Numbered from the stretch's first letter, positions 7,587 through 16,802 are shown. The stretch is DNA of 36,950 bases from JAHIVN01 sp018816645 (GCA_043816305.1 JBDRHZ010000014.1:1-36950); one strand, 5' to 3'. Notes: a model not told the origin generated them from the sequence alone. Numbers and translations are program-made.

Positions 7587-7640
7587 ATATTTTACAATTA
7601 GTTTTAAGGGAACACCGCTTGCACCGGAAACACAAAAGAC

Positions 7641-9128
7641 TTAGTTATCCAACATATCTTCGACCAAACTAGGTAACACTTCATGGAAATCAGTGGCGTT
7701 CTGAAAATGGTAGCCAAGTCGGAACAGAATATGCTCAGAAAAATGCGGACCGATCAACTGAAGTCCAACAGGTAATTTTGATTTGCTAAAACCTGCAGGT
7801 ATAGCAAGTCCGGGACAACCGGTTGGATTTAGCCCATTTGTGAAAATATCTTCAAGCCACATGGAAAGCGGATCATTCTCGTGTTCTCCGATTTTGAACG
7901 GAAGTTTAGGTGAAACAGGTGCAAGGATAACATTTACTCTTTTAAAAGCTTCATCTATTTCTTTCTTTAGAATTGTCCTTATCTGCATAGCTTTCTTGTA
8001 ATATGCCTCATAGTATCCTGCCGATAGTGCATATGTTCCGAGCATAATTCTTCGCTTGACCTCATCTTCGAAAGCTTTGGAACGTGTAATCTCATAAAGT
8101 TCATTTACTGAAGCAGTATCTTTTGCAGAAAAACCAAAACGTATGCCGTCGTATCGTGCTAAATTTGCACTTACCTCGCTGATAGCAGATAGGTAGTATG
8201 CAGCAATAGCATACTTAGAATGCGGAAGTGAGATTTCTTCGATATGACAGCCCAGATCGTCAAAGGTGTCAACAGCTTCTAAAATTATCTTCTTTACTTC
8301 AGGATCGAACCCTTCAGCATTGAAATACTCCTTTGGGAGTCCTATCTGTGTACCTTGAATTGAATGTTTCATCTCTTCAAGATAGTCAGGAACCGGAACA
8401 TCAACAGTAGTTGAGTCAAATCTATCTATACCAGCAGTAGATTTCAGTATCAACGCTACATCCTCAACATTTCGGGCCATATGACCGACAGTATCAAGAC
8501 TTGAGCCATATGCTATAGACCCATGTCTGCTTACACGACCATAGGTAACTTTTATACCGCAAACATTACACAACGCGCTTGGATATCTGATCGAACCTCC
8601 CGTGTCTTCTGCAATACTGAAAACTCCCATTCTAGAGGCAACAGCCGCAGCGCTTCCGCCGCTCGAACCGCCAGGGACTCTTTCCAGGTCATATGGATTA
8701 TGAGTTGTAAAGTAGCCGCTATTCTCCGTCGAGCTTCCGAAGCCAAAAGGATCACAGTTTGTCTTACCGATAAGTATGGCACCACCGTCATTAACTCTTT
8801 CAATAATTGTTGCGTCATATGGAGGGGTAAAGTCCTTTAATATCTTACTGCCAGCTGTAGTTACCAAGCCGTCAGTGCAAAAAACATCTTTGGCAGAGTA
8901 GGGAATACCTTCCAGAGGCTTCAATTCGATATTCTTCGATATTTTACTATCGACAGCATCTGCTCTTTCTAAAGCTAGTTCATCTGTGACAGATAAATAA
9001 GCCTTTAATTTAATATCTAGCTTCTCTATTCGATCAAGATTGTCTTGAACAAGTTCTCTACAAGAAAATTCCTTGTTCTGTAAGCCGTCACGAATTTGAC
9101 TGATTGTAAAATTCTCAATTTTTAGCAT
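7641..9128 (-). CDS. gatA: Glu/Asp-tRNA amidotransferase subunit A
   Basis: Glutaminase subunit of GatCAB, which turns Glu-tRNA(Gln) and/or Asp-tRNA(Asn) into Gln-tRNA(Gln)/Asn-tRNA(Asn). It is an amidase-signature protein of 495 residues. Lys80 lies in PYSAKDVF, cis-Ser155 in GGSSGGSAAA and nucleophile Ser179 in EDTGGSIRYP, a complete Ser-cisSer-Lys triad. It overlaps gatC by 14 bases. gatB is not in this window, so the complex is completed elsewhere. The ATG at 9128 gives the normal N-terminus. Confidence 0.96.
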   Translation of the reverse strand: MLKIENFTISQIRDGLQNKEFSCRELVQDNLDRIEKLDIKLKAYLSVTDELALERADAVDSKISKNIELKPLEGIPYSAKDVFCTDGLVTTAGSKILKDFTPPYDATIIERVNDGGAILIGKTNCDPFGFGSSTENSGYFTTHNPYDLERVPGGSSGGSAAAVASRMGVFSIAEDTGGSIRYPSALCNVCGIKVTYGRVSRHGSIAYGSSLDTVGHMARNVEDVALILKSTAGIDRFDSTTVDVPVPDYLEEMKHSIQGTQIGLPKEYFNAEGFDPEVKKIILEAVDTFDDLGCHIEEISLPHSKYAIAAYYLSAISEVSANLARYDGIRFGFSAKDTASVNELYEITRSKAFEDEVKRRIMLGTYALSAGYYEAYYKKAMQIRTILKKEIDEAFKRVNVILAPVSPKLPFKIGEHENDPLSMWLEDIFTNGLNPTGCPGLAIPAGFSKSKLPVGLQLIGPHFSEHILFRLGYHFQNATDFHEVLPSLVEDMLDN

Positions 9129-9423
9129 CTTTTTTTAAACTTGATTTTGTGACAAAGTACCCTTTTTTCTTGACTGGAGCATTTTGCAGAGCTCTTTCAC
9201 GTTTCAGAAAATGAATAATCTCATCCTTCCTCAAACGATTCTTAAGACCGGTTACCTGACTGGTTGGCTCAATTCCTGTAGTATCAACTTCATTTAGTTT
9301 ATCAAAGTAGCTGACGATATCTTTCAGCTGAACTCTAAACTTTTTTACTTCTGATTCACTCAGTTTGATCCTTGCAAGAGAAGCTATGTGCTTGATTTGT
9401 TTCGCAGTAATATTTATAGACAT
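9115..9423 (-). CDS. gatC: Glu/Asp-tRNA amidotransferase subunit C
   Basis: Small clamp subunit that holds GatA and GatB together. The 102-residue protein has the GatC pattern IKHIASLARIKLSESEV at the N-terminus, then a helix LKDIVSYFDKLNEVDTTGIEPT and an extended C-terminal tail. It overlaps gatA, consistent with coupled synthesis. GatC proteins diverge widely, so the call leans on the N-terminal motif and on its position before gatA. Confidence 0.9.
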   Translation of the reverse strand: MSINITAKQIKHIASLARIKLSESEVKKFRVQLKDIVSYFDKLNEVDTTGIEPTSQVTGLKNRLRKDEIIHFLKRERALQNAPVKKKGYFVTKSSLKKDAKN

Positions 9424-9489
9424 AGTTATACCCTAACCTCTAAGTCATTTTAATGGACGGGAATAAATTTATCAAATATTGCGGAAAAG

Positions 9490-9756
9490 TTATTTTGAGA
9501 TTACATCAACTGCTTTTCGACCCCTTCTTGATCCAGTAAGTGTTCGAAATTCTACCTTACCGTCTGCTATTGAGTAGATAGTAAAGTCTCTGCCCATAGA
9601 GGTGTTTTCACCTGGAAAGAACTTAGTTCCTTTTTGTCGTATGAGAATATTACCAGCTTTTACACTTTCACCATGTGACTTTTTCAAACCGTATCTTTTT
9701 CCTGCAGTCTGAACTCCTTGTCTCACGCCACCTGATGCCGTTTTCTTATGTGCCAT
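9490..9756 (-). CDS. rpmA: ribosomal protein L27
   Basis: Large-subunit protein whose N-terminal tail reaches the peptidyl-transferase centre. It begins MAHKKTASGG directly, so there is no Firmicutes-type cleavable N-terminal extension. It continues with GKRYGLKKSHGE and GNILIRQKGTKFFPG, all canonical, and its 88 residues are typical. It sits 28 bases after rplU, the standard L21-L27 pair. Confidence 0.97.
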   Translation of the reverse strand: MAHKKTASGGVRQGVQTAGKRYGLKKSHGESVKAGNILIRQKGTKFFPGENTSMGRDFTIYSIADGKVEFRTLTGSRRGRKAVDVISK

Positions 9757-9784
9757 TAGAATATAATAAAAATTAGTTCAATAA

Positions 9785-10099
9785 TTAGATCTTTGTTATC
9801 TCAAGCTTTGTTTTATCTTGCTTATGTCCCATCTTTCTTCTATATCTAGACTTTGCCTTGTATTTGAGGGTTTGCACCTTTTTACCTCTGAAGTGTTCAA
9901 GAACCTTTGCCTCAACTAGAGCATCTTTGATTGCTGGACTCCCTATCTCGACTTTAGTACCTTTCCTGCGAAGCAAAACTTCTTCAAATGTAATCTTTTT
10001 ACCTTCCTCGGCATGAAGTTTGTTTACTTCAACTTTATCACCTACACTAACCATATGTTGCGAGCCGCTTATTTTTACTATAGAAAAATTTTTACTCAT
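9785..10099 (-). CDS. rplU: ribosomal protein L21
   Basis: 23S-rRNA-binding protein of the large subunit, 104 residues. It shows SIVKISGSQHMVSVGDK at the N-terminus (usually GGKQYxVxxGD; here the Lys is Ser and the Tyr is His-Met), KITFEEVLL in the middle and KYKAKSRYRRKMGHKQ at the C-terminus, which is the strong L21 signature. It precedes rpmA with a 28-base gap and follows rodA by 48 bases. Confidence 0.95.
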   Translation of the reverse strand: MSKNFSIVKISGSQHMVSVGDKVEVNKLHAEEGKKITFEEVLLRRKGTKVEIGSPAIKDALVEAKVLEHFRGKKVQTLKYKAKSRYRRKMGHKQDKTKLEITKI

Positions 10100-10147
10100 T
10101 ATAAAGCATCATTAAAGTTACATCTTTTTATTAAACCAGAAAAATGA

Positions 10148-11596
10148 CTAATATTCAATACGCGAAATAGATTTTACTACTAAGCTTTCCTGCATGTCAA
10201 CCTCATCTCGATGGATATTTACTGATTGTACAAGACCTAAAGCTATCATAGTGACCATGATAGAGCTTCCTCCGTAGCTAATAAGTGGTAAAGGAATACC
10301 TGTAACAGGCATGATACCCATATTCATACCCACATTTATAAAAACATTAAGAATGATCATAACTGCGACTCCATAGCAAAGAAGAGATTCAAATGTGTTA
10401 CCAGCCTTCTGCCCTATAGATACTATTCTCATGATAAGAAAGATGTATAAAGCGAAAACAGCTATAGCACCGGCTAAGCCAAATTCTTCGCAAAATGCAG
10501 CAAAAACAAAATCACTGTATGCCTCAGGAAGATAGCGAAGTTTACTTTGAGATCCCTGAAGAAAGCCTTTGCCGAAAATTCGTCCAGAACCAATAGCGAT
10601 TTTAGACTGACGCAACTGCCATCCGGCTCCTTGCGGGTCAGACTCAGGCTCTATGAATACTTCGATTCTTTTACGCTGATATTCTGGTAGCTTGGTTTCC
10701 CAATAATTTTTAGCGCCAAGAAAGCCGCCAACGGCAACCAAAAATGTGATAAGAACTATAAATACCTTGAGACGTAGCGTGTACGTAAGCAGCAAAATAA
10801 GAATAACAGTTAAGAATACGAGAGCTATATCGATATTCTCTACTATTAACGACAGACCTATCTTATCGTAAAGAGCTTTAAAATTTACAATATTCGCGAC
10901 AAGGTTTACACTCATAAAGGAAACGATCATCATGCCAATAAATTTCTTTTGTTCAGGGTATGTAATAAAAAAAATCAAGAAGCACAGTAAAAAAGTGATA
11001 GAAGCATTTCCAAGCGCAGGTTCGATAAGTATAAGAACAACACAAACTCCAGATGTTATCACAGCGAGTAAGTATGAGTAAACTACAGGATATTTCCCCT
11101 TGAGATCGAAGAAAACGTCACTTATATTTGACAGAAAGCTCCCCTTCTTTTTGATCCAATCACCGATTTCGTTACTTTTCTTATCTAAATTTTGGGCCAA
11201 TATACCTGAATTCAAAAGGATGAGCGCGACTTTGGCATACTCAGATGGTTGAATTCTGATAAAGCCCCATTCTATCCATCTATTTGTATCACGAATCGGA
11301 TCACCGAATACCTTTACATAAAACAATAGAAAGAATATCACCAAGAAGATAAGAATTTGAATAGGGAGATATCTATAAAAAGTTGGATCAATAGTCGAGA
11401 CAATGAAATAGATAGCAAACCCGATAAAAAGAAAGATCAACTGTCTGTTTATAGTTCCATACCCTTCAACCTCTGTTTTAGCCGTGAAAGTAGATGAATA
11501 AATGACAACTAGCCCGATACACAGTAAGGCGAGTATGGAAATAGTTATAAACCAGTCATGATTTTTCAGGCGTATCTTCATCAGATAGGATTTCAT
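10148..11596 (-). CDS. rodA: RodA/FtsW-type peptidoglycan glycosyltransferase
   Basis: A SEDS-family polytopic membrane enzyme that polymerises lipid II in partnership with a class B PBP. Recognisable blocks are RWIEWGFIRIQPSEYAKVAL (about residues 107-126), the family's W-x4-QPSE segment, and PVTGIPLPLISYGGSS near residue 440, the conserved loop before the last helix. At 482 residues it is longer than typical RodA (about 370-400). The extra length lies in a hydrophilic stretch near residues 140-165 and additional helices around 215-290. RodA rather than FtsW is a judgement. It is first in the operon and has its own promoter. ATG at 11596 or the in-frame ATG at 11581 are both possible. Confidence 0.88.
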   Translation of the reverse strand: MKSYLMKIRLKNHDWFITISILALLCIGLVVIYSSTFTAKTEVEGYGTINRQLIFLFIGFAIYFIVSTIDPTFYRYLPIQILIFLVIFFLLFYVKVFGDPIRDTNRWIEWGFIRIQPSEYAKVALILLNSGILAQNLDKKSNEIGDWIKKKGSFLSNISDVFFDLKGKYPVVYSYLLAVITSGVCVVLILIEPALGNASITFLLCFLIFFITYPEQKKFIGMMIVSFMSVNLVANIVNFKALYDKIGLSLIVENIDIALVFLTVILILLLTYTLRLKVFIVLITFLVAVGGFLGAKNYWETKLPEYQRKRIEVFIEPESDPQGAGWQLRQSKIAIGSGRIFGKGFLQGSQSKLRYLPEAYSDFVFAAFCEEFGLAGAIAVFALYIFLIMRIVSIGQKAGNTFESLLCYGVAVMIILNVFINVGMNMGIMPVTGIPLPLISYGGSSIMVTMIALGLVQSVNIHRDEVDMQESLVVKSISRIEY

Positions 11597-11609
11597 TTTG
11601 AATGATGAT

Positions 11610-11639
11610 ATTATAACAGCATAGTTTCTTAAATCACAA
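11610..11639 (-). promoter_or_regulatory. promoter of the rodA-rplU-rpmA-gatCA-dtd-pth operon
   Basis: On the minus strand TTGTGA (11639-11634), an 18-base spacer, and TATAAT (11615-11610) preceded by TGT, an extended -10. Transcription would begin near 11603, only about 7 bases before the rodA ATG, leaving no room for a Shine-Dalgarno site. Confidence 0.65.
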
Positions 11640-11656
11640 TTTTTGCACTTACCGGA

Positions 11657-12295
11657 ATGAATAAATTTGATAGGGCTGGATTTACTTTGAAAGAATTGAG
11701 TAAAAAATACGGCAAGTATCCAAGAACCGGCCTAAAAAACTGGAAGAATGACTGGCAGCTTTTGTTTGCTGTGATTTTATCTGCGCGTTCAAATGATGAT
11801 CAGATAAATAAAATCACTCTTCGGCTGTTCAAAAAGTATCCAAGCATAAAAGCTCTTGCTGATGCAGATTTTGAATCACTAGCTTTAGACATCAAATCTT
11901 CTGGCTTTTATAATGCAAAGGCGAAGCACCTTCAGGAAGCAGCCCGAAGCATTATCGCCAATCACAGTAGTAAAGTGCCAAGTAAATTAGATCAACTCAT
12001 TAAATTACCAGGAGTGGGAAGGAAAACAGCAAATGTTTTTCAAGGAGTAATATATGGGAGAAGTGAAGGTATCGCAGTAGATACTCATGTAGCAAGAATG
12101 AGCAGGAGACTGAAGCTAACAAGTAAAAAGACTGCAGAAAAAATCGAAACTGCTATAATGAAGCTTTATCCAAAGAGCAAGTATCACCTTATCAACCCTA
12201 TACTTTTTTGGCATGGCAGAACTATATGCGTTGCTCGGAAACCAAAGTGTGAAGTATGTCAGTTAAACTACTTTTGTCCGAGTTCTCTCATATAG
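11657..12295 (+). CDS. nth: endonuclease III (DNA glycosylase/AP lyase)
   Basis: Base-excision repair enzyme for oxidised pyrimidines. LPGVGRKTANVF (117-128) is the helix-hairpin-helix with catalytic Lys123, and VDTHVARMSRRL carries catalytic Asp142. The C-terminus has the 4Fe-4S set Cys191, Cys198, Cys201 and Cys207 in the spacing C-x6-C-x2-C-x5-C. The 212-residue length is normal. It is divergent from rodA with a 60-base gap and convergent with ssb (24 bases between stops). The start ATG has no Shine-Dalgarno sequence. Confidence 0.95.
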   Translation: MNKFDRAGFTLKELSKKYGKYPRTGLKNWKNDWQLLFAVILSARSNDDQINKITLRLFKKYPSIKALADADFESLALDIKSSGFYNAKAKHLQEAARSIIANHSSKVPSKLDQLIKLPGVGRKTANVFQGVIYGRSEGIAVDTHVARMSRRLKLTSKKTAEKIETAIMKLYPKSKYHLINPILFWHGRTICVARKPKCEVCQLNYFCPSSLI

Positions 12296-12319
12296 ATTCC
12301 AGTATCTGATGATGTATTC

Positions 12320-12790
12320 CTAGAACGGCAGATCATCCGGATCTATCTCCTCATCACCTGCATCCGTTTTGGCTTTTGGTTTTCTGTTGTCAGCTGCTTT
12401 AGGATTCTGAACTTGAGAATCGCCTTGTTTCGGAGCACCTTCATAACTTTCACCTTTTTCATATCTGTCAATCAGAAGTACTCTTTGAGCTATTATCTCA
12501 GTTCGATAATTCTTATTTCCGGCTTCACTTTCCCAGCTTCTTGTCTGCAGTCTACCTTCTACATAAACACGGGTACCCTTTCTGGCCCTCTGAGAAAAGA
12601 ATTCCGCACGTTGACCCCAAAGAACTACATTGTGAAATTCTACTTCCTCTTTCCACTCTTCATTCTGCTGGTACCTTCTATTTGTAGCAACACTGAAACT
12701 GCATACTGGAGTACCATTTTTGGTAGTACGAAGCTCGGGATCTCTCGTGATGTTTCCCATTATTTCTGACTTGTTTATATCGCCAAACAT
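12320..12790 (-). CDS. ssb: single-stranded DNA-binding protein
   Basis: OB-fold protein that coats ssDNA in replication and repair. Residues 1-110 hold the SSB OB fold: IMGNITRDPELR, VCSFSVATNRRY, EFHNVVLWGQRAEF and KGTRVYVEGRLQTRSW. A Gly/Lys/Asp-rich linker follows, then the acidic tip ending DPDDLPF, the docking peptide for repair and replication partners. The 156 residues are typical. It is transcribed alone on the minus strand, convergent with nth. Confidence 0.96.
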   Translation of the reverse strand: MFGDINKSEIMGNITRDPELRTTKNGTPVCSFSVATNRRYQQNEEWKEEVEFHNVVLWGQRAEFFSQRARKGTRVYVEGRLQTRSWESEAGNKNYRTEIIAQRVLLIDRYEKGESYEGAPKQGDSQVQNPKAADNRKPKAKTDAGDEEIDPDDLPF

Positions 12791-13060
12791 AATTTATATC
12801 ACTAATCTTAAGTATCCTGATTTTACAGAAGTATCTGGAAAAGTAAATAGATGTTAGATAATTAACTAATAAATAATCAGGTAAATAGCTAAACATATAT
12901 CAGCTTATATAGCCTCTAGCAACATACTAAGATAAACTATCACACCACATTAAAATGATCCCAAAATTAAGATAAATTTCATATTGCTAACTGTGCCTGA
13001 ATTGACTATCAAATGTGATTATCCTATAATTATGCAACTAAACATGTTCTGAGCACAACA
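12791..13060. other. gene-free divergent spacer between ssb and a surface-protein gene
   Basis: About 270 AT-rich bases without a supportable gene. The right side carries the promoter of the surface-protein gene at 13002-13030. On the ssb side I see AT-rich -10-like hexamers but no convincing -35 partner. Confidence 0.6.
13002..13030 (+). promoter_or_regulatory. consensus promoter of the DNRLRE/DUF11-like surface protein
   Basis: TTGACT (13002-13007), a 17-base spacer, and a perfect TATAAT (13025-13030). The expected start is near 13037, giving a leader of about 24 bases that has no Shine-Dalgarno motif before the ATG at 13061. Confidence 0.75.
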
Positions 13061-14173
13061 ATGAAAAGACTTTTAATTATACTTTTTCTTTCCTTCAACC
13101 TGTTTATATTTGTACCTCAGATTTCTGAAGTACAGGCCCAACAGACACCTTCCCAATATTGTTCCTGCCCTGCAGGAGCGGTCGACAATCATGATAGCAC
13201 TTGTACGACAGCTATTTCAGATTCCGTAGAAGCCGGGACAATTGCATACGGCTGGTCAGGCTTTGATGAAGCAGATTATGTGAGGTATATAAGTGATCCT
13301 GTCAGTGAAGTGAGTTTTGGATATGCATGGGCATTGCACTTTGACTGGCTTTACAGAGGATATATCCAGTGGGATGTTACCAGTATACCTGAGAGTGTTG
13401 AAGTAACAAACATTGAGTTGGTATATGAAGGTCTTTTAGATGGCCCGGAAGTCTCACATATTCAGTCGCTGTTGACTGGTCAGCCAAATATAATATCAAA
13501 TCAAACATTATATGATGGAATTGCTACCAGTCAAGATTATGTATATCCCTGGACACCTGTAATAGATACAAACCAGACTCAGGATCTAGGAGCATTAGCT
13601 GTGAGTGATATAGAATCTCAACTTAGTTCAGGATGGTTTGCAATCGCATTTACAAGCGACAATACTGGTGCAGGCAATTTCCCTGGAGGTTCCGCTTCAA
13701 TTGACTATTTACAATCAAATTCTCCCGACCCTACTTTAAACGTGACTTATTACCAAGTATGCCAGACCACCTCTCTTTCGCTGCTAAAGTCTGTTTCTTC
13801 TAGTAAAGTTTCTGCAGGAGAGTCAGTCAATTTTATTTATTTAATAGAGAATACAGGCGAGGTTGTGCTTAGCGAAATCTCACTTACCGATGATGTTCTT
13901 GGTGTTATTGATTGTCCTAAAAATACTCTGAATCCAGGTGAATCTATGACTTGTGAACAATCTTCTGTTATCAATTTTACTGTGACAAACACTGCCATAG
14001 TACAAGGCCTGGATCCTAACGAATATACGGTATCAGCCAGTTCCGGAGACATAACAGTTTATGTTTTGCAGCAGCTGGCAGATACAGGAATGCAGATTTA
14101 TCTTGTTGTTGTAATTTCCTCGATAACTATAATATTCATAGGTGCTGCAAAGCTGCTGTCTTTCAATAAGTAG
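13061..14173 (+). CDS. secreted DNRLRE/DUF11-like surface protein with LADTG sorting-like tail
   Basis: A 370-residue exported protein. Residues 1-26 are a signal peptide (MKRLL, hydrophobic core, cleavage after SEVQA). Residues about 55-240 resemble a DNRLRE/carbohydrate-binding beta domain: RGYIQWDVTSIPESVEVTNI in the middle and DPTLNVTYY at its end. Residues about 245-335 look like a DUF11 repeat: SAGESVNFIYLIENTGEV, then LNPGESMTCE. The tail has LADTG (339-343), a hydrophobic helix and a short lysine-containing end, as in sortase substrates but with Ala at the second position. No sortase gene is in the window. Its ligand is unknown. Confidence 0.7.
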   Translation: MKRLLIILFLSFNLFIFVPQISEVQAQQTPSQYCSCPAGAVDNHDSTCTTAISDSVEAGTIAYGWSGFDEADYVRYISDPVSEVSFGYAWALHFDWLYRGYIQWDVTSIPESVEVTNIELVYEGLLDGPEVSHIQSLLTGQPNIISNQTLYDGIATSQDYVYPWTPVIDTNQTQDLGALAVSDIESQLSSGWFAIAFTSDNTGAGNFPGGSASIDYLQSNSPDPTLNVTYYQVCQTTSLSLLKSVSSSKVSAGESVNFIYLIENTGEVVLSEISLTDDVLGVIDCPKNTLNPGESMTCEQSSVINFTVTNTAIVQGLDPNEYTVSASSGDITVYVLQQLADTGMQIYLVVVISSITIIFIGAAKLLSFNK

Positions 14174-14225
14174 ATTCTCTCTCATATAATCTTCCCATCT
14201 TGCAATAGATATGTGAAAGTTTCAA

Positions 14226-15020
14226 TTAAGAACTGGCACTTTCATATTTCTTAAGTCCAGCCTTCCAAACAAGTCCAGATAAGGCAGTTAGAGCCAAAGC
14301 AACTAGGATTGAGTAAACAGCATATTTGAAATCGAAGATACCAAGAAGAGCTCTGGATGGAACATTTGAAATTAGAGCTATAGGGATAACAAACGTGAAC
14401 AAGATGAAAAATGCTCCTTTAGTATATATCTCATAGGGAAAACGGCTTAGTCGATCAATAGTGTTTACTATATAAAGAAATGAACCCGCATTTGTTACCC
14501 AGAAGACAATAGACGTTGCTATAAATTGGATGCAATATATCATCCAGCCGGATATAAGCATAAAGAAAATATATGTAAGAATTTGAGGCAAGTTCGGAAG
14601 GTATCCCAGCTTGAAGAAACAGTAACCAATTAAAATTAAACCATTTAGCAGTATTGTAAGACTTGTCCAATTTGTTTTAAATGTTGAGACATAAAATCGA
14701 GCGTTTATCGGGTAGGTAAATATTTTGTCTGATGATCCAGTTCTGACATATTCTGCAAAAGTTCCAAGAGACGGCCAAATGATCAGATAAAAGAACCCTC
14801 CGACCCAGATCTGATTTGTGCCTAGAAGCAGACCGATTTCATAAGTGTTCCATCCCGCTATTGAACTGTAGTCACTTATGAGGAAGTTGATGAACAAAAG
14901 CTCAGCTACAAGCCAGGATGCAGTAGCAAAAAAAGAAAACACAAAATTAAGTCTGTACTGAAGATCAGTCATAAGCTCAAGCTTGATAAGTTGTTTGAAA
15001 ACTCGAAAATATCTATTCAT
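14226..15020 (-). CDS. ABC-2-type transporter permease (DUF990-like), second of a pair
   Basis: A polytopic membrane protein of 264 residues with about six helices, resembling ABC-2/DUF990 permeases: MNRYFRVFKQLIKLELMTDLQYRLNF at the N-terminus (split here from a longer run), then GSSDKIFTYPINARFY in a loop. An upstream in-frame ATG at 15095 exists. I choose 15020 because its ATG overlaps the TGA of the preceding permease as ATGA, the usual coupling, and because it gives the family's normal N-terminus. Such permeases normally pair with an ABC ATPase. None follows here, since the next gene is on the opposite strand. Substrate unknown. Confidence 0.75.
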   Translation of the reverse strand: MNRYFRVFKQLIKLELMTDLQYRLNFVFSFFATASWLVAELLFINFLISDYSSIAGWNTYEIGLLLGTNQIWVGGFFYLIIWPSLGTFAEYVRTGSSDKIFTYPINARFYVSTFKTNWTSLTILLNGLILIGYCFFKLGYLPNLPQILTYIFFMLISGWMIYCIQFIATSIVFWVTNAGSFLYIVNTIDRLSRFPYEIYTKGAFFILFTFVIPIALISNVPSRALLGIFDFKYAVYSILVALALTALSGLVWKAGLKKYESASS

Positions 15021-15814
15021 ATGCCTACTGCCTCGTACTGTTTTAAACCAAATTTCCAAAGGAGAAAGTTTATGACACAAAAGAATATATTCCAAATAAT
15101 TATGACGAGTAAAGCATCTGTAAAAGTTTTCAGTGACACATCACTTAGAAGAATTTTTATCGGAAAGAAAAGTATGTATTGAAAAGGAAGGAGTACAGTG
15201 ATCTTTTGTATAACTTGCGGGAAAAGATCGACAGGCATGAGTTCACCAGTAAATAAGCGAGTGCTGTTTCGGATCACGGCTTGAAGGCCGGTTGCTTCCT
15301 TAGTCCAAAACGCCGCCAAACCAATAGTAAAGAATATATTGAAATTTAAAACAGAAGAAAAAGCTACAACAATGACAAACTGCAGCAAACTAACAGTTCC
15401 TATGTGGAATTCACCCACAAGACTTGGAAAGAGAAATAGGATAGGACATACCAGAAGTACATGCAGGATAGTTTCAGATGTTACTCTTGCGAAATGCTTC
15501 GTAAGCAGGTATATAGAAACCTTAAAAGGCTTTACCAGATTTGATGAAAGCTGTCCTGTCAAAATGCTGTCTCTCAGGTCTCTTGCTGACTGACTTGTAG
15601 TGAGTCCATGCAGAACTATTGTCAAAAGGTAATAAATAATGATTCCTGAAAGTCCATATTCTCTGATAACATTTCCTTCTTCAGCTATTCTTGACCAGAT
15701 GAAAGCAAAAGCAATGAAAGAAAAGAGCTTTAAAGCTAGACTGACAGCTAGATCAGTTCTATACTCAAAAAACTGCTGAACATTTGTTTTAAAGAAATGT
15801 AAATACTTACCCAT
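15017..15814 (-). CDS. ABC-2-type transporter permease (DUF990-like), first of a pair
   Basis: A 265-residue polytopic protein, paralogous in layout to the following gene: FFKTNVQQFFEYRTDLAVS at the N-terminus, about six hydrophobic helices, and GQLSSNLVKPFKVSIY in the loop where the partner has SDKIFTYPINARFY. The two likely form a heterodimeric membrane part of an exporter. The TGA stop overlaps the partner's ATG. It is transcribed away from truB, and no ATP-binding subunit is found in the window. Start at the ATG at 15814. Confidence 0.75.
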   Translation of the reverse strand: MGKYLHFFKTNVQQFFEYRTDLAVSLALKLFSFIAFAFIWSRIAEEGNVIREYGLSGIIIYYLLTIVLHGLTTSQSARDLRDSILTGQLSSNLVKPFKVSIYLLTKHFARVTSETILHVLLVCPILFLFPSLVGEFHIGTVSLLQFVIVVAFSSVLNFNIFFTIGLAAFWTKEATGLQAVIRNSTRLFTGELMPVDLFPQVIQKITVLLPFQYILFFPIKILLSDVSLKTFTDALLVIIIWNIFFCVINFLLWKFGLKQYEAVGI

Positions 15815-15880
15815 GGCCTTGCATTATACTATTCAATAATAATTGATTACAATTCAATTTAAACAGACAACTGCTAAAAA

Positions 15881-15910
15881 TTGTACTTGGGCTCATATAT
15901 AGATTAAAAT
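15881..15910 (+). promoter_or_regulatory. truB: probable truB promoter
   Basis: TTGTAC (15881-15886), an 18-base spacer, and TAAAAT (15905-15910). The start would be near 15917, about 19 bases before the truB ATG, with no Shine-Dalgarno motif between. Confidence 0.45.
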
Positions 15911-15935
15911 ATGTTGCTTGTTTCAATTTTACTAA

Positions 15936-16802
15936 ATGACGAGAATGAGGAACCTTACCATAAATGAAATATCAAAGGACGAGTTTAATCGCCTAACGGG
16001 TGTTCTTTTGTTAAATAAACCTGCCGGGATTACTTCCCATGATTTGGTTGATAAAGTCAGGAGAATTACTGGGATCCGGAAAGTTGGACATGCGGGAACT
16101 CTCGATCCGTTTGCAACAGGACTTATGATTGTACTCATCGGTAAATATACTAAACTAGCTGAGCAATATACCAGATACGATAAAGAGTACAGTTTTGAAC
16201 TGTTAATCGGTGCTACTACCAAAACTCTTGATCCTGAATCCGAAATTATTACCCAAAAGGACTCATCTTCTTTAGAAGATAAAGAAATCATAAAAGTGAT
16301 CAAATCTTTTCAAGGGTCATCCTTTCAGACAGTTCCGGTTTTCAGTTCTGTGAAAGTGTCAGGGGTACGTCTACGAGAGTATGCACATAGTTCTGAAAAC
16401 ATAGTCATAGAGTCAAAGGGCAGTAATACATCTGTTGCTACTTTCATGCTGAAGCAGGGATCCAAATATCAGACTAAATCTCAAAAGGGTACGATAAAGA
16501 TTGTACTCCCAAGGAAAAAAATTACAATTAAAAAAATCTCAGTCGATAGTATCTCAGATACAACGTCGAAGTCCTTAGATAAATTTCCTCCAAACAATCC
16601 TGCTCTTAAACTAATAAAAACAACAGCTAAAGTAAACAAAGGCACGTATATACGCCAGCTGGCAAAGGACATCGGTGTAAAGCTGGGAGGTTACCCGGCC
16701 ATGCTTTATTCCCTGGAAAGAACCAAAATTGGAGAATTTTCGCTTGAGGATGTTATCACACTGAGTGAACTACAGGAGAAAATAAACACCTTGAATTCTT
16801 GA
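15936..16802 (+). CDS. truB: tRNA pseudouridine-55 synthase
   Basis: Makes pseudouridine 55 in the T-loop of tRNAs. GVLLLNKPAGITSHD (22-36) and KVGHAGTLDPFATGLM (49-64) are the TruB signature, with catalytic Asp57. KGTYIRQLAKDIG near residue 227 is the second conserved block. There is an insertion of about 40 Lys/Ser-rich residues around 145-205 relative to short bacterial TruB. It ends in TGA after NTLNS. ATG at 15936 or the in-frame ATG at 15945 may be used. The promoter of the next gene overlaps its 3' end. Confidence 0.93.
   Translation: MTRMRNLTINEISKDEFNRLTGVLLLNKPAGITSHDLVDKVRRITGIRKVGHAGTLDPFATGLMIVLIGKYTKLAEQYTRYDKEYSFELLIGATTKTLDPESEIITQKDSSSLEDKEIIKVIKSFQGSSFQTVPVFSSVKVSGVRLREYAHSSENIVIESKGSNTSVATFMLKQGSKYQTKSQKGTIKIVLPRKKITIKKISVDSISDTTSKSLDKFPPNNPALKLIKTTAKVNKGTYIRQLAKDIGVKLGGYPAMLYSLERTKIGEFSLEDVITLSELQEKINTLNS

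Noticed and set aside
8523..8840. plus- and minus-strand frames inside gatA
   Set aside because: Both lie fully within the strongly supported gatA gene, have gatA-derived composition and no start signals.
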